A stretch of 64,000 nucleotides of DNA from JTS-RE37 sp041743975 (GCA_041743975.1 JBGTLT010000069.1:1-64000); one strand, 5' to 3'; shown: positions 43,505 to 53,003, counted from the first letter of the stretch. Notes: generated by a model not told the origin, from the letters alone. Numbers and translations: made by a program.

Positions 43505-44055
43505 GGTAACCCGCTCCCACCGAATACATTCAGGTAATCCTATTGCGCCCTGATGCTGTCGATGGTACAAGAGGTTTCTCTGTATCGATTCAACAGGCAT
43601 GCACAGGCCCTGTGACCTTCCCTGGAAATGTTACTGGCTTCCTTTTCTGCCTGACTTTATATTGCCGGCAGGGTATCAGCCAGTATTACCATATCAAGGA
43701 ATGTCCCAATCCAGGGACATCCATTTTTTATTCCTATCTCCCAAAGAATGGAGATGTTAGTTGAAGCCGGGGCTTACTTTTTCAACGTATGTGAAGGACG
43801 TCACATTAAAAAATAGGTTAAGCTTAATCTCGATTACCCCGGAGAATGGATTAAGTACTATGTAATCTTCAAGTACAGAATACATAAATCCCCGTTTTTC
43901 GAGTTTAAGACCCATTTTTGGAGTTTGATTATCCCTGCCATCAAAATTTAATACCCGATAATTACATAAATACTACTTCGGAACATGCCTTAATAGTCTT
44001 TAACTACCTGACCTCTTCCCGGAATTAAAGCATATGGGCAGCAACAATTACGACG
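43505..44055. other. 550-base region without a convincing gene
   Basis: No domain, signal peptide or consistent codon pattern appears in any frame. GAATGTCCC-AATCCA-GGGACATTC-like symmetry occurs near 43701-43722 (TGTCCC/GGGACA), which might be a short operator. Otherwise I see nothing recognisable. Confidence 0.4.
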
Positions 44056-44196
44056 ATGGAGGGAAAGGCATACCAAATGCTGAAGATGCAGTTCAGATTA
44101 TACAGGGACGACCCGGAACATCCAGGCCATCGGAACTTCTTCCGACAGTCGGAAGCGCAACTTATCAACCAAGCGGAGGAACTGATCCGGGAGTAG
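44056..44196 (+). CDS. Possible 46-residue helical protein
   Basis: The frame reads MEGKAYQMLKMQFRLYRDDPEH, then PGHRNFFRQSEAQLINQAEELIRE and a TAG stop. It is amphipathic, charged and rich in helix formers, unlike the random composition of the longer overlapping frame from 44034. I do not recognise a family. Its coding character is the only evidence. Confidence 0.4.
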   Translation: MEGKAYQMLKMQFRLYRDDPEHPGHRNFFRQSEAQLINQAEELIRE

Positions 44197-44437
44197 ACAA
44201 GGTCGAGTGGAACCATAGATGGACTTACCGCAAAGGTTGGACTCAATGGACGCACATTGCAGATTTAACCGGATTATCAGGCAAGCGATATTCTTTCCAG
44301 GATTTCCCAATAGAATCCGAAATAATACCCTTCGGAATACTGACAAAAGTTCTTCCTTATTCAGAAGAATGGCAAAAAGCCTCCGGGAAATTAACGGGAT
44401 ATGGCCTTTGATTTACACAAATAGCCCCAGCAACTGC

Positions 44438-44581
44438 TCAGGCATTATCCCTTGGTTGATGTTGTTCCTTCCGCTGTTGTTCCTGGGGATTGACTTTTCT
44501 CCCTTCGGTTTCCTTGTGGTTAATTGCCTGTTCTTCCAGGCTTTGCTGTTTTTCTATAGGTTTTTTCGCTTTTTTATTCAT
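44438..44581 (-). CDS. Possible 47-residue polar protein
   Basis: The frame starts MNKKAKKPIEKQQSLEEQAINH and ends after PRDNA. It is strongly polar, rich in Lys, Glu and Gln, and has no hydrophobic segment. It begins 21 bases after the membrane-protein gene at 44603 in the same direction, so it may be the last gene of the AsmA-like operon. The low complexity leaves doubt. Confidence 0.4.
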   Translation of the reverse strand: MNKKAKKPIEKQQSLEEQAINHKETEGRKVNPQEQQRKEQHQPRDNA

Positions 44582-44602
44582 AACATCAGATTTAACTATT
44601 CA

Positions 44603-45151
44603 TTATTTTTTGTTTATGGATTCCTTCAAGTCATCCGATTTTTCTGCAAGCGGATGGTCCGTCATCCCAAGCCCTATTATCTTAATGATGTTTACTACGG
44701 TATTAAAAAGCATCAGGACCACAACGATAAGGGCGGAACTCAGGATACTGGTAAGTGCGAGGGATATATAATATACCCTGCTGAACCAGTCCGCAGGTAC
44801 ATTTTCAGATTCGGTAATTGGGAGGTTGAGGACCACAAATGTTATAAGGGAGGCTATAAAAACGATGGTATCGAGTTGGGCAATCTGCAGGATATGATGG
44901 TAGTGGTCTTCCTTCAATTGGGAATTTGAACTGGAACTCAATCCCAGGGCAGTAAGCAATAGCGCCAGGATGGTTGCCGACGCCAGGACAATGGTATTGC
45001 ACAGTGTATTGATCCCCGCCAGGGAATTTTTGATCAGTTCCTTAGCCTCATACCCGCTGAGTTCCCCTAACAGGAATGTACCCGAGCCAATCACCACCAG
45101 GGATATCAAACCTCCGACTATTGCTCGCTTTGTGTATTTGCTTAGTACCAT
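44603..45151 (-). CDS. Four-helix inner-membrane protein of unknown function
   Basis: This 182-residue protein has hydrophobic segments at about 11-31, 48-70, 94-113 and 127-158, with a polar C-terminal tail (HPLAEKSDDLKESINKK). No recognisable domain was found. It lies 12 bases after the DUF748-like gene and 21 bases before a small polar frame, so it probably belongs to the same envelope operon. Confidence 0.75.
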   Translation of the reverse strand: MVLSKYTKRAIVGGLISLVVIGSGTFLLGELSGYEAKELIKNSLAGINTLCNTIVLASATILALLLTALGLSSSSNSQLKEDHYHHILQIAQLDTIVFIASLITFVVLNLPITESENVPADWFSRVYYISLALTSILSSALIVVVLMLFNTVVNIIKIIGLGMTDHPLAEKSDDLKESINKK

Positions 45152-45163
45152 TTTTCACTTGTT

Positions 45164-46255
45164 TTAGGTGTTCTTTTTATCAGCCCCTTCTTCGGCATCC
45201 TGAAAATCAACATCTCCATCCAGGACATTCTGGAAGCCTTTTATCCACGCATTTTTAAAGATGTTGAATATAGCAGGCCATGCTTTGGATGATACATTAT
45301 TGAGGTCGCCTTCAATGGGAATCCTTGTAGCGAGTGTGTTGTTTTTATGGTTTTTAAGGATAAACTTAAAAAAACCCACAAAACCTTCCCATAGGGTTTT
45401 TAGAAAACCATCGTCCTTTCCAATAAAAGTCGTGTCCTTAAGTAGGGGTTTGATATATCCTTTTAAAAAGCCGTCCGCAATGGCCACCTCGCTGTACAGA
45501 TTAAAACTCCCTTCCTTAAAATCGATCCCTGCATAGTGGTTTGTAACATCGTTCAGGGCTGTTGCATCCGCATTTTCCAGGGCGAATGAAATGTCCATAT
45601 CCGGGATTTCCTTTACGAGGTTAAGCTTTCCGTCCAGGGTAACAGTACCATTGCCTAAGGAAATGGCGGTTGCGTGTACCTCAGATGGCAGGGTTCGCTC
45701 TTTTTGCACCACATTCTGAAGGTTGGTGGCAGAAAGGTCAATATCGAACAAAGAAAGATCGATATCCGGATCGGCCGAGAGCTCTACAAATGCGGCTTTG
45801 CCATCTATTATTTCCAGATGGTCTATATCTATTGGGACCAGATCGGTCAATGCTGTGGTCCAATCCTCCAATGCGGGATCTGTAGCTTCCGGACGTTGAT
45901 CCTCAAATACGTAGATCAGGGTTGGTTCGTACAGGACGATCTCACTGACTACCCTCCCTTTGAGAAGAGAATTCCATTCGATGGATATATCCGTTTTCTT
46001 AAAATCCAGAAACGGTACCTGGGAACCCGCATTGATCTTATTGAGATATAGGCCTTTGATAACATAAGCCCCCCGTATCAGTGCTAAATCGATGTCTGTC
46101 ACTTCCCCGTAATACCCAGGGATATCAGCCAGTACATTGTTTACATAATGCTTTACCACAACCGGCAGCAATATCCTGAAGAGGAGCAAAGTGCCCAGGA
46201 TGGCAAGAATTACCCAGTACCGCTTTTTCCGTATTCGTGCGTTCTTTTGATCCAT
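45164..46255 (-). CDS. AsmA/DUF748-like envelope protein
   Basis: This 363-residue protein has one N-terminal membrane anchor (about 13-33) and a periplasmic body rich in beta strands with the AsmA/DUF748 style. Examples are NVLADIPGYYGEVTDIDLALIRGAYVIKGLYLNK (the YxGxVxDIDL opening), VVSEIVLYEPTLIYVFED, DIDHLEIIDGKAAFVEL and LDGKLNLVKEIPDMDISFALENAD. Related proteins form long grooves that carry lipids between membranes. It follows another AsmA-like gene by 30 bases. Confidence 0.78.
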   Translation of the reverse strand: MDQKNARIRKKRYWVILAILGTLLLFRILLPVVVKHYVNNVLADIPGYYGEVTDIDLALIRGAYVIKGLYLNKINAGSQVPFLDFKKTDISIEWNSLLKGRVVSEIVLYEPTLIYVFEDQRPEATDPALEDWTTALTDLVPIDIDHLEIIDGKAAFVELSADPDIDLSLFDIDLSATNLQNVVQKERTLPSEVHATAISLGNGTVTLDGKLNLVKEIPDMDISFALENADATALNDVTNHYAGIDFKEGSFNLYSEVAIADGFLKGYIKPLLKDTTFIGKDDGFLKTLWEGFVGFFKFILKNHKNNTLATRIPIEGDLNNVSSKAWPAIFNIFKNAWIKGFQNVLDGDVDFQDAEEGADKKNT

Positions 46256-46285
46256 GGCGTTCTTGTCTCTATTTATTAGTCCCGG

Positions 46286-47857
46286 CTATTCATTTTTACC
46301 ATTCCCGGTCAGGACATTTATGATCCCACTTCGGATATTGATCCAGATATAGTTAATGAAGGATTTGTTTTTGGTGCGATCAACCGCTATTTTACCATGG
46401 CGGAATCCCTCGTCATCTGCCTTGGAACCATCACTAACAAACAGATTGCCCACAACCGTTAGGAATTTATTGATCCGCTCTCCGTCTTTAGCAATGACTT
46501 TGAATTTAAAGTCCCGATAATTCATTTTCAGGTTCCCCGCTGAGCTATTCTCATTGCCATTGAAGGTAAAGTACATTTTATCTATGTTCCCTTCAGCCTC
46601 AACCCCCAGTATGGGCCTCAAAAAAAGGTCCGCTTTATCATAGCGAAAGTTATCCAGGCTACCCGTGACCAAAAACGTATCATCCGGGTCAAAAACATTA
46701 AGTTTCCATTCCAGCTCTAAAGGAGATGATCCCATTAAATCGGCAGTGGCATTGAGCGTAATTCCCTTTCCTGTATTCGCTTCCAGCACATTAGTCAGCC
46801 CCTGGATAGAAACTGAAATGTTATTCAGGGAAATTGCACCGGGCACTGTTCCGGCATAAAGACTTTCCTCATAGCTGACGCTGCCCTTGCTGATACGCAC
46901 CCCATTTATTTCAATATCGATTGGCAATTCCCGCAGTAACTGGGTGTATAGTTTTTTCTTCATCCAATTGTCGGGGAGCGACTTGTCACGGTACATTTCC
47001 AGATCCGGAGCCTGGAATGACAGGCTGTCTGCTGCCACGAAGAAGCGTGGCCCGTGGTAACCGAAATCGAGGGTTTTGATATAAACTTCCGGGACCTTGA
47101 GGAAGATATGGTCGCGCTCTGTTTTGGTATGCTTTGAAAGTTCCTCCCTGTCATATTTGGTTTGAAGTACTGCACCCTTGATGGTGATGTCCTTATTGAG
47201 AATGTCCAAACCCGCAATATTAAGCGTTTCATAGCGTCCGAGGTCCACAAAAATGTCAGAACAGCTGAAGGAATAGGATTTATACTGTATGGGGATCTTT
47301 TCCCGCATAATCCCGGGATTGGTAAGTCCATCCCTCAATATAAAGTCCAGTTGATTCGCTTCAACAAAGGTAGTGTCCTCAGCTGTATTCATGAGCAGGA
47401 ACTGACCATCACTAATGGCTATTTCCTTTACTTTTATGGTTTTAAGGAGTTTTACAACCCCTTTGGGCGCGCTGTCCGGGTTATCAGGGGTCATCTGATC
47501 CTGGTAAAAACGGTAAACCGGTCCTGCAACGGCAAACCTGGAAGCACTGATAGTGTTTTGCCTGTAGAATTGCCAGTAATTAAGATCCTGAAGAAAAAGG
47601 TTACTGGCGGTTATCCTTGTATGCATCCGCTGGGTTGCGCTGTCGCACACGCTAAAAGTCAGGTCCCTTAATTCGATGGATCCTTTAATAAAATTAACGG
47701 ACAGATCCCCATATTCCAGTGCTATATTGGATGGTATTTTGGCTGCCAGGAAATCGGCCACAGCCGTTTTCGCATACAATTGTAACGTTACCAGGATTAC
47801 GGCAACTCCTACCACCATCAACAGGAAAATTGCGATCAGCACTTTTTTGATTCTCAT
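46286..47857 (-). CDS. AsmA-like envelope protein
   Basis: This 523-residue protein has an N-terminal membrane anchor (MRIKKVLIAIFLLMVVGVAVILVTLQLY). An AsmA-type opening (FLAAKIPSNIALEYGDLSVNFIKGSIELRDLTFS) and repeated beta-strand blocks (VKEIAISDGQFLLMN, GLDILNKDITIKGAVLQTK, INGVRISKGSVSYEE) follow. Such proteins bridge the periplasm and move phospholipids. ATG 47857 places the anchor at the N-terminus; the frame from 47911 adds an unlikely leader. It is the first gene of a four-gene leftward operon. Confidence 0.78.
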   Translation of the reverse strand: MRIKKVLIAIFLLMVVGVAVILVTLQLYAKTAVADFLAAKIPSNIALEYGDLSVNFIKGSIELRDLTFSVCDSATQRMHTRITASNLFLQDLNYWQFYRQNTISASRFAVAGPVYRFYQDQMTPDNPDSAPKGVVKLLKTIKVKEIAISDGQFLLMNTAEDTTFVEANQLDFILRDGLTNPGIMREKIPIQYKSYSFSCSDIFVDLGRYETLNIAGLDILNKDITIKGAVLQTKYDREELSKHTKTERDHIFLKVPEVYIKTLDFGYHGPRFFVAADSLSFQAPDLEMYRDKSLPDNWMKKKLYTQLLRELPIDIEINGVRISKGSVSYEESLYAGTVPGAISLNNISVSIQGLTNVLEANTGKGITLNATADLMGSSPLELEWKLNVFDPDDTFLVTGSLDNFRYDKADLFLRPILGVEAEGNIDKMYFTFNGNENSSAGNLKMNYRDFKFKVIAKDGERINKFLTVVGNLFVSDGSKADDEGFRHGKIAVDRTKNKSFINYIWINIRSGIINVLTGNGKNE

Positions 47858-48076
47858 AATTTTTATCTCCTTATGATCAATTTTTGCCCAGTCAGGTACG
47901 CAATGGTACAAAATTCAACAGGCCTTCAGTATCTTTTTAAAGAAAAAGAATAACCCGTTCTCCAATAGGTTAAACATTGTTTGTCCTGAAATAGGTTAGC
48001 TAAAAGCGCATTCAGAATACGGGAAGGAATACGTTAAATCTTTGCTAGAGCGCTTCGAAATCCAGTGAATACCCTA

Positions 48077-48084
48077 TAAGTTTG
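48077..48084 (+). promoter_or_regulatory. Candidate -7 box for the small lipoprotein gene
   Basis: TAAGTTTG matches TAnnTTTG and lies 14 bases before ATG 48099, so the leader would be very short. No clear -33 element is visible. Confidence 0.35.
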
Positions 48085-48098
48085 CAAACATACGCAAT

Positions 48099-48272
48099 AT
48101 GAAATTGTGGTTGTTGTCCGCGTGTGCCTTCCTGGTATTGAATAGTGGAAGTTGTCTGCCGATAAACAAAATGTCCCTGAGGGGGTCCGCAATGCTTATG
48201 TTCAAAAATCTGAAAAAAGACAGGGAGAAAACAGCTGTTGAATTCACGGAAAACGAGGAGATCATTAACTGA
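48099..48272 (+). CDS. Possible small secreted or lipid-anchored protein
   Basis: This 57-residue frame begins MKLWLLSACAFLVLNSGSCLP, a typical export signal; the Cys in SGSC could be lipidated, though the lipobox is not ideal. The mature part is short and charged (MFKNLKKDREKTAVEFTENEEIIN). A possible promoter box lies just upstream. The overlapping minus-strand frame (48074-48346) looks less natural. The family is unknown. Confidence 0.5.
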   Translation: MKLWLLSACAFLVLNSGSCLPINKMSLRGSAMLMFKNLKKDREKTAVEFTENEEIIN

Positions 48273-48346
48273 ACGATGTATTCGCTCGCTATCCCACACA
48301 GATATTCCCGCTTAATGGAGCGTTTTAAATTGCGGGGGAGAAGCAC

Positions 48347-49255
48347 TTACTTATTCTCCTTATAATCCAATAGCTTCTGAGGCCCTTCCAGCAATACCCG
48401 TACTACGTGCAATATACCATCTTCGGTGGTAGCTATTTGCCATTTGATCAGGGCAATTTCCCCATTTGTGATCTCTATGCCAGTGATACTGCGGGGATGT
48501 ACACAACTCCCGTCATTAAAAAATGGGATATCCCCGGGTTCTGGAAACCTGGGACGGTGGGTATGCCCAACGATGGTGATGAGCAGGTTATTCCGCAAAA
48601 TCCATTTTTTGATTTTCTTTTCGAGTTTTATCAGTTCCTTGTAGTTTTTGGCCGGACTTGTTGGATCTGCAATACCCCATATTTGCAGCGGTTTCCACAA
48701 TATCCTTACCAAAAAACGGCTCCAGCGCCAAAAGGTATAGTTCCACCAATCTGCCTGGTGGCCATGGGTTAGGAATAGCTCCTGTCCGGTATGGGTTTGC
48801 TTCAGGATCAGTGCTTCATGATAGACGAGGCCCTCCAGCAGGTCCTTATTGGTATTATCTATGGGTTCAAAGTAACTCGACAAGTACTTTTTGACATAAG
48901 CCGGGTCCTTATATACCATATCATGGTTCCCCCATACCATGAACAGCCGATGCTGCAAATGGAAAAGCCGGAGCAATTCATACACATTTTTATGGGCTTC
49001 AAAAATGGATTCGAAATGTACATTTTCCCAAAGCTCATCCCCATCCCCCAACTCACAATAGGTAAACCCCTCCTTGAAGTAATACTTGAGGGCATGAAAA
49101 TAAATGTTCCTGTTGTTAGCAAAGTCGTCCGCAAAGCTATTGTCTCCCCGGTGGCAATCGCTGAACACTATTAATTTGGAATCGTCATCAAACGGGATCG
49201 ATCTGGCATTCCTGTATGCCCGTGTTAGCCTGGAATTGGATGACATTGCCCTCAT
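48347..49255 (-). CDS. LpxH-like metallophosphoesterase
   Basis: This 302-residue cytosolic enzyme has the complete dinuclear metal site: FSDCHRGDNSF, ELGDGDELWEN, WGNHDMVY, LTHGHQADWW and VGHTHRPRFP. The DCHxGDN...GDxxE...GNHD...HGH...GHTH pattern is close to LpxH-type UDP-2,3-diacylglucosamine hydrolases. The first motif (CHRGD in place of SDxHL) and the aromatic-rich centre suggest a different substrate. It stands alone, leftward, with a divergent GAF-protein gene beyond it. Confidence 0.88.
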   Translation of the reverse strand: MRAMSSNSRLTRAYRNARSIPFDDDSKLIVFSDCHRGDNSFADDFANNRNIYFHALKYYFKEGFTYCELGDGDELWENVHFESIFEAHKNVYELLRLFHLQHRLFMVWGNHDMVYKDPAYVKKYLSSYFEPIDNTNKDLLEGLVYHEALILKQTHTGQELFLTHGHQADWWNYTFWRWSRFLVRILWKPLQIWGIADPTSPAKNYKELIKLEKKIKKWILRNNLLITIVGHTHRPRFPEPGDIPFFNDGSCVHPRSITGIEITNGEIALIKWQIATTEDGILHVVRVLLEGPQKLLDYKENK

Positions 49256-49342
49256 TTTATAATTATCCTATTAATAGGCACATGAAAGTAATATTTCCTT
49301 TAACAAAAAATATACATATTCTTTTGTAATTTTAGTTGCCTA

Positions 49343-51736
49343 ATGCAGACATTATACCAAATGTACGGGGGAAACGACAGGGAATCACCAATGTTGCAAA
49401 TCATCAGTTTCAACAAGTTGTTGGAACGATATGATGTCATGGCAAAAAGCAAGGATCGTTTCCTGGCAGCCAAAGCCCAGCATATTTTAAAGGCCCAGGA
49501 ACCTTACCCGGAGTTACGCGAAGGCTTTAGTGATCCGGGGTTATTGGAAAAACACAGGGATGTCATCCGGATCATTTTACAGGATACATTTTCGGAACTA
49601 CTGACCCAGAATGAGATCAAGGCAGCATCACTCCCATTTGGTAATCTTGTATTTAATTCATCCCAGCGGTTCCGCGACATCCTGGAAAATGCCGGGGAGG
49701 GATTTGAATTGAAAATCAGCAACCTCCCTGCTGGCGTTGACTATATTGCGGCATGTGTGGTCATCCTCAATTTCCATTACGGATACCAGCTTGATTTTAA
49801 ACGACCATTTTTTTATGACATCCCGGACTCCAAAGGGGTAATGCGGCATTACCGGATATTATACAATGCGGATTTCCTTGAAATCTATCCCACGGAAAAA
49901 GCGAAAAACCTTACCCGGGATGATGTTGATGAATTGCTCGACAATTTTGAAAATATTGAAATATTAAAAGAAAAGATACCCCCTGATAGTTTTGTTACCA
50001 AAGGTTTTGTGATCTCCAATATGTTTGATGTAACAGCAGAGCATTCTATTTCTGAAATAAAATCCAGCCTTATCTCCAGCAATAAAAGAGGAAGTGAAAG
50101 TTTTGTCGACGGATTACAGCATACATTTAAATCACTTTTCGGCTTGCCGGATATTCAGGTTGGTTTTGTCACCTATAATTCCAGTGAAAACCAGTTTGAG
50201 AGGGTTTATGGGAAAGGGATGGAAAGTTTTCTATTACACGACAAGGATGTGGAATCATGCCGGGATACATTGTGTGAGGCTCCCTATAAAAAATTAATAG
50301 CCAAAAAAACCTTAGTGGCCATTTCCAATATCAAAAAGGCATATAAAAAAAGTGATGGCCACCAATTCTACAAGCGGTTGTTGGACCAGGGGATAAGGAG
50401 TTGCATTTTAGCACCGATTGCCCAGGAGGGTTCGTTATTGGGGGTATTGGAATTGGTGTCGGGGAAAGAAAATGCCCTGAATACAGTCAACGCCCAGAAA
50501 TTGAACGATGTAATGCCTTATATTGTCTCGGCGGTGCTTCGTTCCAAGATCGAGGAGGAAAACCTGATAGATGCAGTGATACAAAATGAATGTACTTCCG
50601 TGCATGCATCGGTGTATTGGCGGTTTGAAGAGGAAGCTAAAAAGTTTATCAGGAATGAACTGGAAGGTAACCAGCCTTCTTTTCAGGAAATTGTTTTTAA
50701 AGAGGTTTTCCCCTTATATGGCCAGATAGATATCAAGGATTCCTCCCGTTCACGGAATATTGCCGTGCAGCGTGATCTGCTCATCCAGCTTTCGGAGATC
50801 AGGCAGGTTCTGGAACAGGCCATGGCCAAAAATAAAATGCCTATTTACGAAGAATTGATTTTTAGGGTGGACCGGAATATCGACGATATCAAAGATGTTT
50901 TACACACCAATAGTGAACAGGCAATTTACAATTTTGTCCTGCTTGAGATCAATCCGGTTATCGTGCACCTGAAAAAATTAGGCCATAAAGACCTTAATAA
51001 TATGATGGCTGAATATGAGTCAAAAATTGATATGGGTACTGAATCCTATTATGACCATCGCAAGAATTATGATGAAAGCGTGACGATGATCAATAAAAAA
51101 CTGGCCAAGGCAATTGATAAAAAGCAAAAGGAAGCCCAGGCTATGTTCCCACATTATTTTGAAAGGTATAAGACAGATGGAGTGGAACACAACCTGTACA
51201 TAGGGGAGAGTATAGTAGGGGATGGCAGTTATGACCCCATCTACCTGAATAACCTGAGGCTATGGCAGTTGCAGGTGATGTGCGATATGGAAAACATTCA
51301 CTATAAACTCAAGCCGGACCTCCCAGTGCCCCTGGATGTCACATCCCTGATATTGGTGTACAATACCTCCCTGGCCATCCGTTTCCGTATGGATGAGAAG
51401 CGGTTTGATGTGGATGGTACCTACAATGCCAGATATGAAATCATCAAGAAGCGAATTGATAAATCCCATATTAAAGGCTCCAGGGAAAGGCTTACGCAGG
51501 CTGGTAAATTATCCATTGTTTATTCCCAGAAACAGGATGAACTGGAATACCTGAAATACATTAGCTTCCTTAAATCAAAAGGGTATTTCACCAATAATAT
51601 CGAGATAGTGGACCTGGATGGGCTACAGGGTGTATCGGGCCTCAAAGCCATCAGGGCCGAAATATTGTATGCAAGGGAAAGGGAGCCCGAGAAAACGTTC
51701 ACCTATGACGACCTGATGGCGGAATTAAAGGCTTAG
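49343..51736 (+). CDS. Large GAF-domain protein
   Basis: This 797-residue cytosolic protein has a GAF-like domain at about 250-400 (FVDGLQHTFKSLFGLPDIQVGFVTY ... DQGIRSCILAPIAQEGSLLGVLELVSGKENALN). It is flanked by an N-terminal segment containing GNLVFNSSQRFRDIL and a long helical C-terminal region without recognised domains. No kinase, GGDEF, HD or DNA-binding output is visible. It could be a ligand-binding sensor or scaffold. Its stop codon overlaps that of the convergent HD-PycTM gene. Confidence 0.82.
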   Translation: MQTLYQMYGGNDRESPMLQIISFNKLLERYDVMAKSKDRFLAAKAQHILKAQEPYPELREGFSDPGLLEKHRDVIRIILQDTFSELLTQNEIKAASLPFGNLVFNSSQRFRDILENAGEGFELKISNLPAGVDYIAACVVILNFHYGYQLDFKRPFFYDIPDSKGVMRHYRILYNADFLEIYPTEKAKNLTRDDVDELLDNFENIEILKEKIPPDSFVTKGFVISNMFDVTAEHSISEIKSSLISSNKRGSESFVDGLQHTFKSLFGLPDIQVGFVTYNSSENQFERVYGKGMESFLLHDKDVESCRDTLCEAPYKKLIAKKTLVAISNIKKAYKKSDGHQFYKRLLDQGIRSCILAPIAQEGSLLGVLELVSGKENALNTVNAQKLNDVMPYIVSAVLRSKIEEENLIDAVIQNECTSVHASVYWRFEEEAKKFIRNELEGNQPSFQEIVFKEVFPLYGQIDIKDSSRSRNIAVQRDLLIQLSEIRQVLEQAMAKNKMPIYEELIFRVDRNIDDIKDVLHTNSEQAIYNFVLLEINPVIVHLKKLGHKDLNNMMAEYESKIDMGTESYYDHRKNYDESVTMINKKLAKAIDKKQKEAQAMFPHYFERYKTDGVEHNLYIGESIVGDGSYDPIYLNNLRLWQLQVMCDMENIHYKLKPDLPVPLDVTSLILVYNTSLAIRFRMDEKRFDVDGTYNARYEIIKKRIDKSHIKGSRERLTQAGKLSIVYSQKQDELEYLKYISFLKSKGYFTNNIEIVDLDGLQGVSGLKAIRAEILYAREREPEKTFTYDDLMAELKA

Positions 51737-52947
51737 GTAGGCAGTTCAATGACCCGATCCGGGCCGAAAAATTTTAAGGCGACGAAAAAGGCAATGACGG
51801 ATAATATCATCCCAAACATAAAAATGGTATAGGTCCATCGCAGCAATCGATATTTCCTGTTCAGAACAACCCCCAGAAAATAAAGGTCTTTTGTAAGGGT
51901 GGTATATACGTAATCCTGGTCCTTTATCAGTTCCATCATGGCCCACTCGTATTCCTTCAGTTCCATTTTATGGAAATTTCCGAAAAACAGCAGGTTTACC
52001 TTTTTCTGTTTTACATCTTCCTTGCTGAATTCACCACTGGTTACATTGGGCCTGGTAGCCAGTACGGACATCACCATCGAAGCAACGCTAAAGATCACGA
52101 AGATACCGGCAGGATAGATAAGATAGGCATTTTGGGGGTTATCCAGTTTTGGGATGAGGTTGGCAAGCATCAGCGATATAATGATGGCATTTACAGAAAG
52201 CAGGATGTTGGCTTTTGTGTCTGCAATATCACTCAGTTTTAAATGGTTTCGCATAGTCACCCGGAACATGGTCTGGATACCCCGTTCCGGGCTGGCATCC
52301 TTTAATTTGGTCTTCATTTCAGCCTTCAACCGTTCCTTGTTTACAAGCTTGGCCTGATCCTTTTTGTTTTTTATTAGTTGGTTGAGATTCTTGTCTTTTC
52401 CTTCCTGCCAGTTCTCCCTGGCATAATCCGTAAAAAAGCGGTGTTCTGTCCGGAACATTTTGATATTCTCCATGCGCCAATCCTTCTCCCGGAATTCAGC
52501 TATTCCCAACAAGGACAATTCTTCCCGCAAAAGCTCTGAAGTCTCCTCAAAGGAATCGCTGCTTAAATGTGAAGAATCTGCGTCCCGGATGATTTCCTCT
52601 GCCAGATTTTCAGGCTCATGGTATCGTTTGGTGGCCATAATAAGCTTGCAGATATCCTCAATGGAAATTTCGTCATAGTTTTCGCCTTTTAAATATTGGG
52701 TAGCCATCTTGCAACTCTCAGCTTCATGATCGGTATAGCTTTTTGTATAGCCGATATCATGAAGCCATGCCGCCAGGGTAATGGTTTCCTTTTCTTTCCC
52801 TTTCAGTCCATAGTGCTCCGCTAATTCTTTAGTATTTTTGACAACCCTCCGGGTATGGCGCAGGTTGTGGTACAGATAACCGGGATCTAATTTGTGAGTC
52901 AGCAGATCGGTGACAAATTCTTCAGTTTTACCTATTATAGCAGTCAT
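51733..52947 (-). CDS. HD domain fused to a PycTM-type (Pycsar effector-like) membrane domain
   Basis: This 404-residue protein has an N-terminal HD phosphohydrolase domain. LYHNLRHTRRVVKNT, LAAWLHDIGYTKSY (His63-Asp64), DHEAES and IRDADSSHLS hold the metal ligands. A helical linker follows. The C-terminal part (about 225-404) has the PycTM signature FRVTMRNHLKLSDIADTKANILLSVNAIIISLML and further membrane helices. Stand-alone PycTM proteins are membrane effectors of the cyclic-pyrimidine Pycsar defence system. The HD-fused form is widespread in Bacteroidota and its function is not settled; the HD domain could degrade or sense nucleotides. Confidence 0.88.
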   Translation of the reverse strand: MTAIIGKTEEFVTDLLTHKLDPGYLYHNLRHTRRVVKNTKELAEHYGLKGKEKETITLAAWLHDIGYTKSYTDHEAESCKMATQYLKGENYDEISIEDICKLIMATKRYHEPENLAEEIIRDADSSHLSSDSFEETSELLREELSLLGIAEFREKDWRMENIKMFRTEHRFFTDYARENWQEGKDKNLNQLIKNKKDQAKLVNKERLKAEMKTKLKDASPERGIQTMFRVTMRNHLKLSDIADTKANILLSVNAIIISLMLANLIPKLDNPQNAYLIYPAGIFVIFSVASMVMSVLATRPNVTSGEFSKEDVKQKKVNLLFFGNFHKMELKEYEWAMMELIKDQDYVYTTLTKDLYFLGVVLNRKYRLLRWTYTIFMFGMILSVIAFFVALKFFGPDRVIELPT

Positions 52948-53003
52948 GTGATATTTTCAAATATTGGTCAAATTACAAAAATTTAGATTGTAAATTTATT
53001 GCT

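Noticed and set aside
44034..44411. Plus-strand frame of 125 codons (MGSNNYDDGGKG...)
   Set aside because: Composition looks random, and a more natural short frame (44056-44196) overlaps it in another phase.
44219..44929. Plus-strand frame of 236 codons
   Set aside because: It is antisense to the membrane-protein gene at 44603-45151 and its aromatic-rich product resembles a translated reverse complement.
48074..48346. Minus-strand frame of 90 codons
   Set aside because: No signal or domain, and the overlapping plus-strand frame with an export signal is more convincing.
38629..52947. Complete Pycsar defence system formed by the DUF2652 cyclase-fold protein and the HD-PycTM protein
   Set aside because: The two genes are more than 12 kb apart, on separate transcripts, and Pycsar cyclases and effectors are normally adjacent. 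Kept only as a weak idea within the signalling findings.
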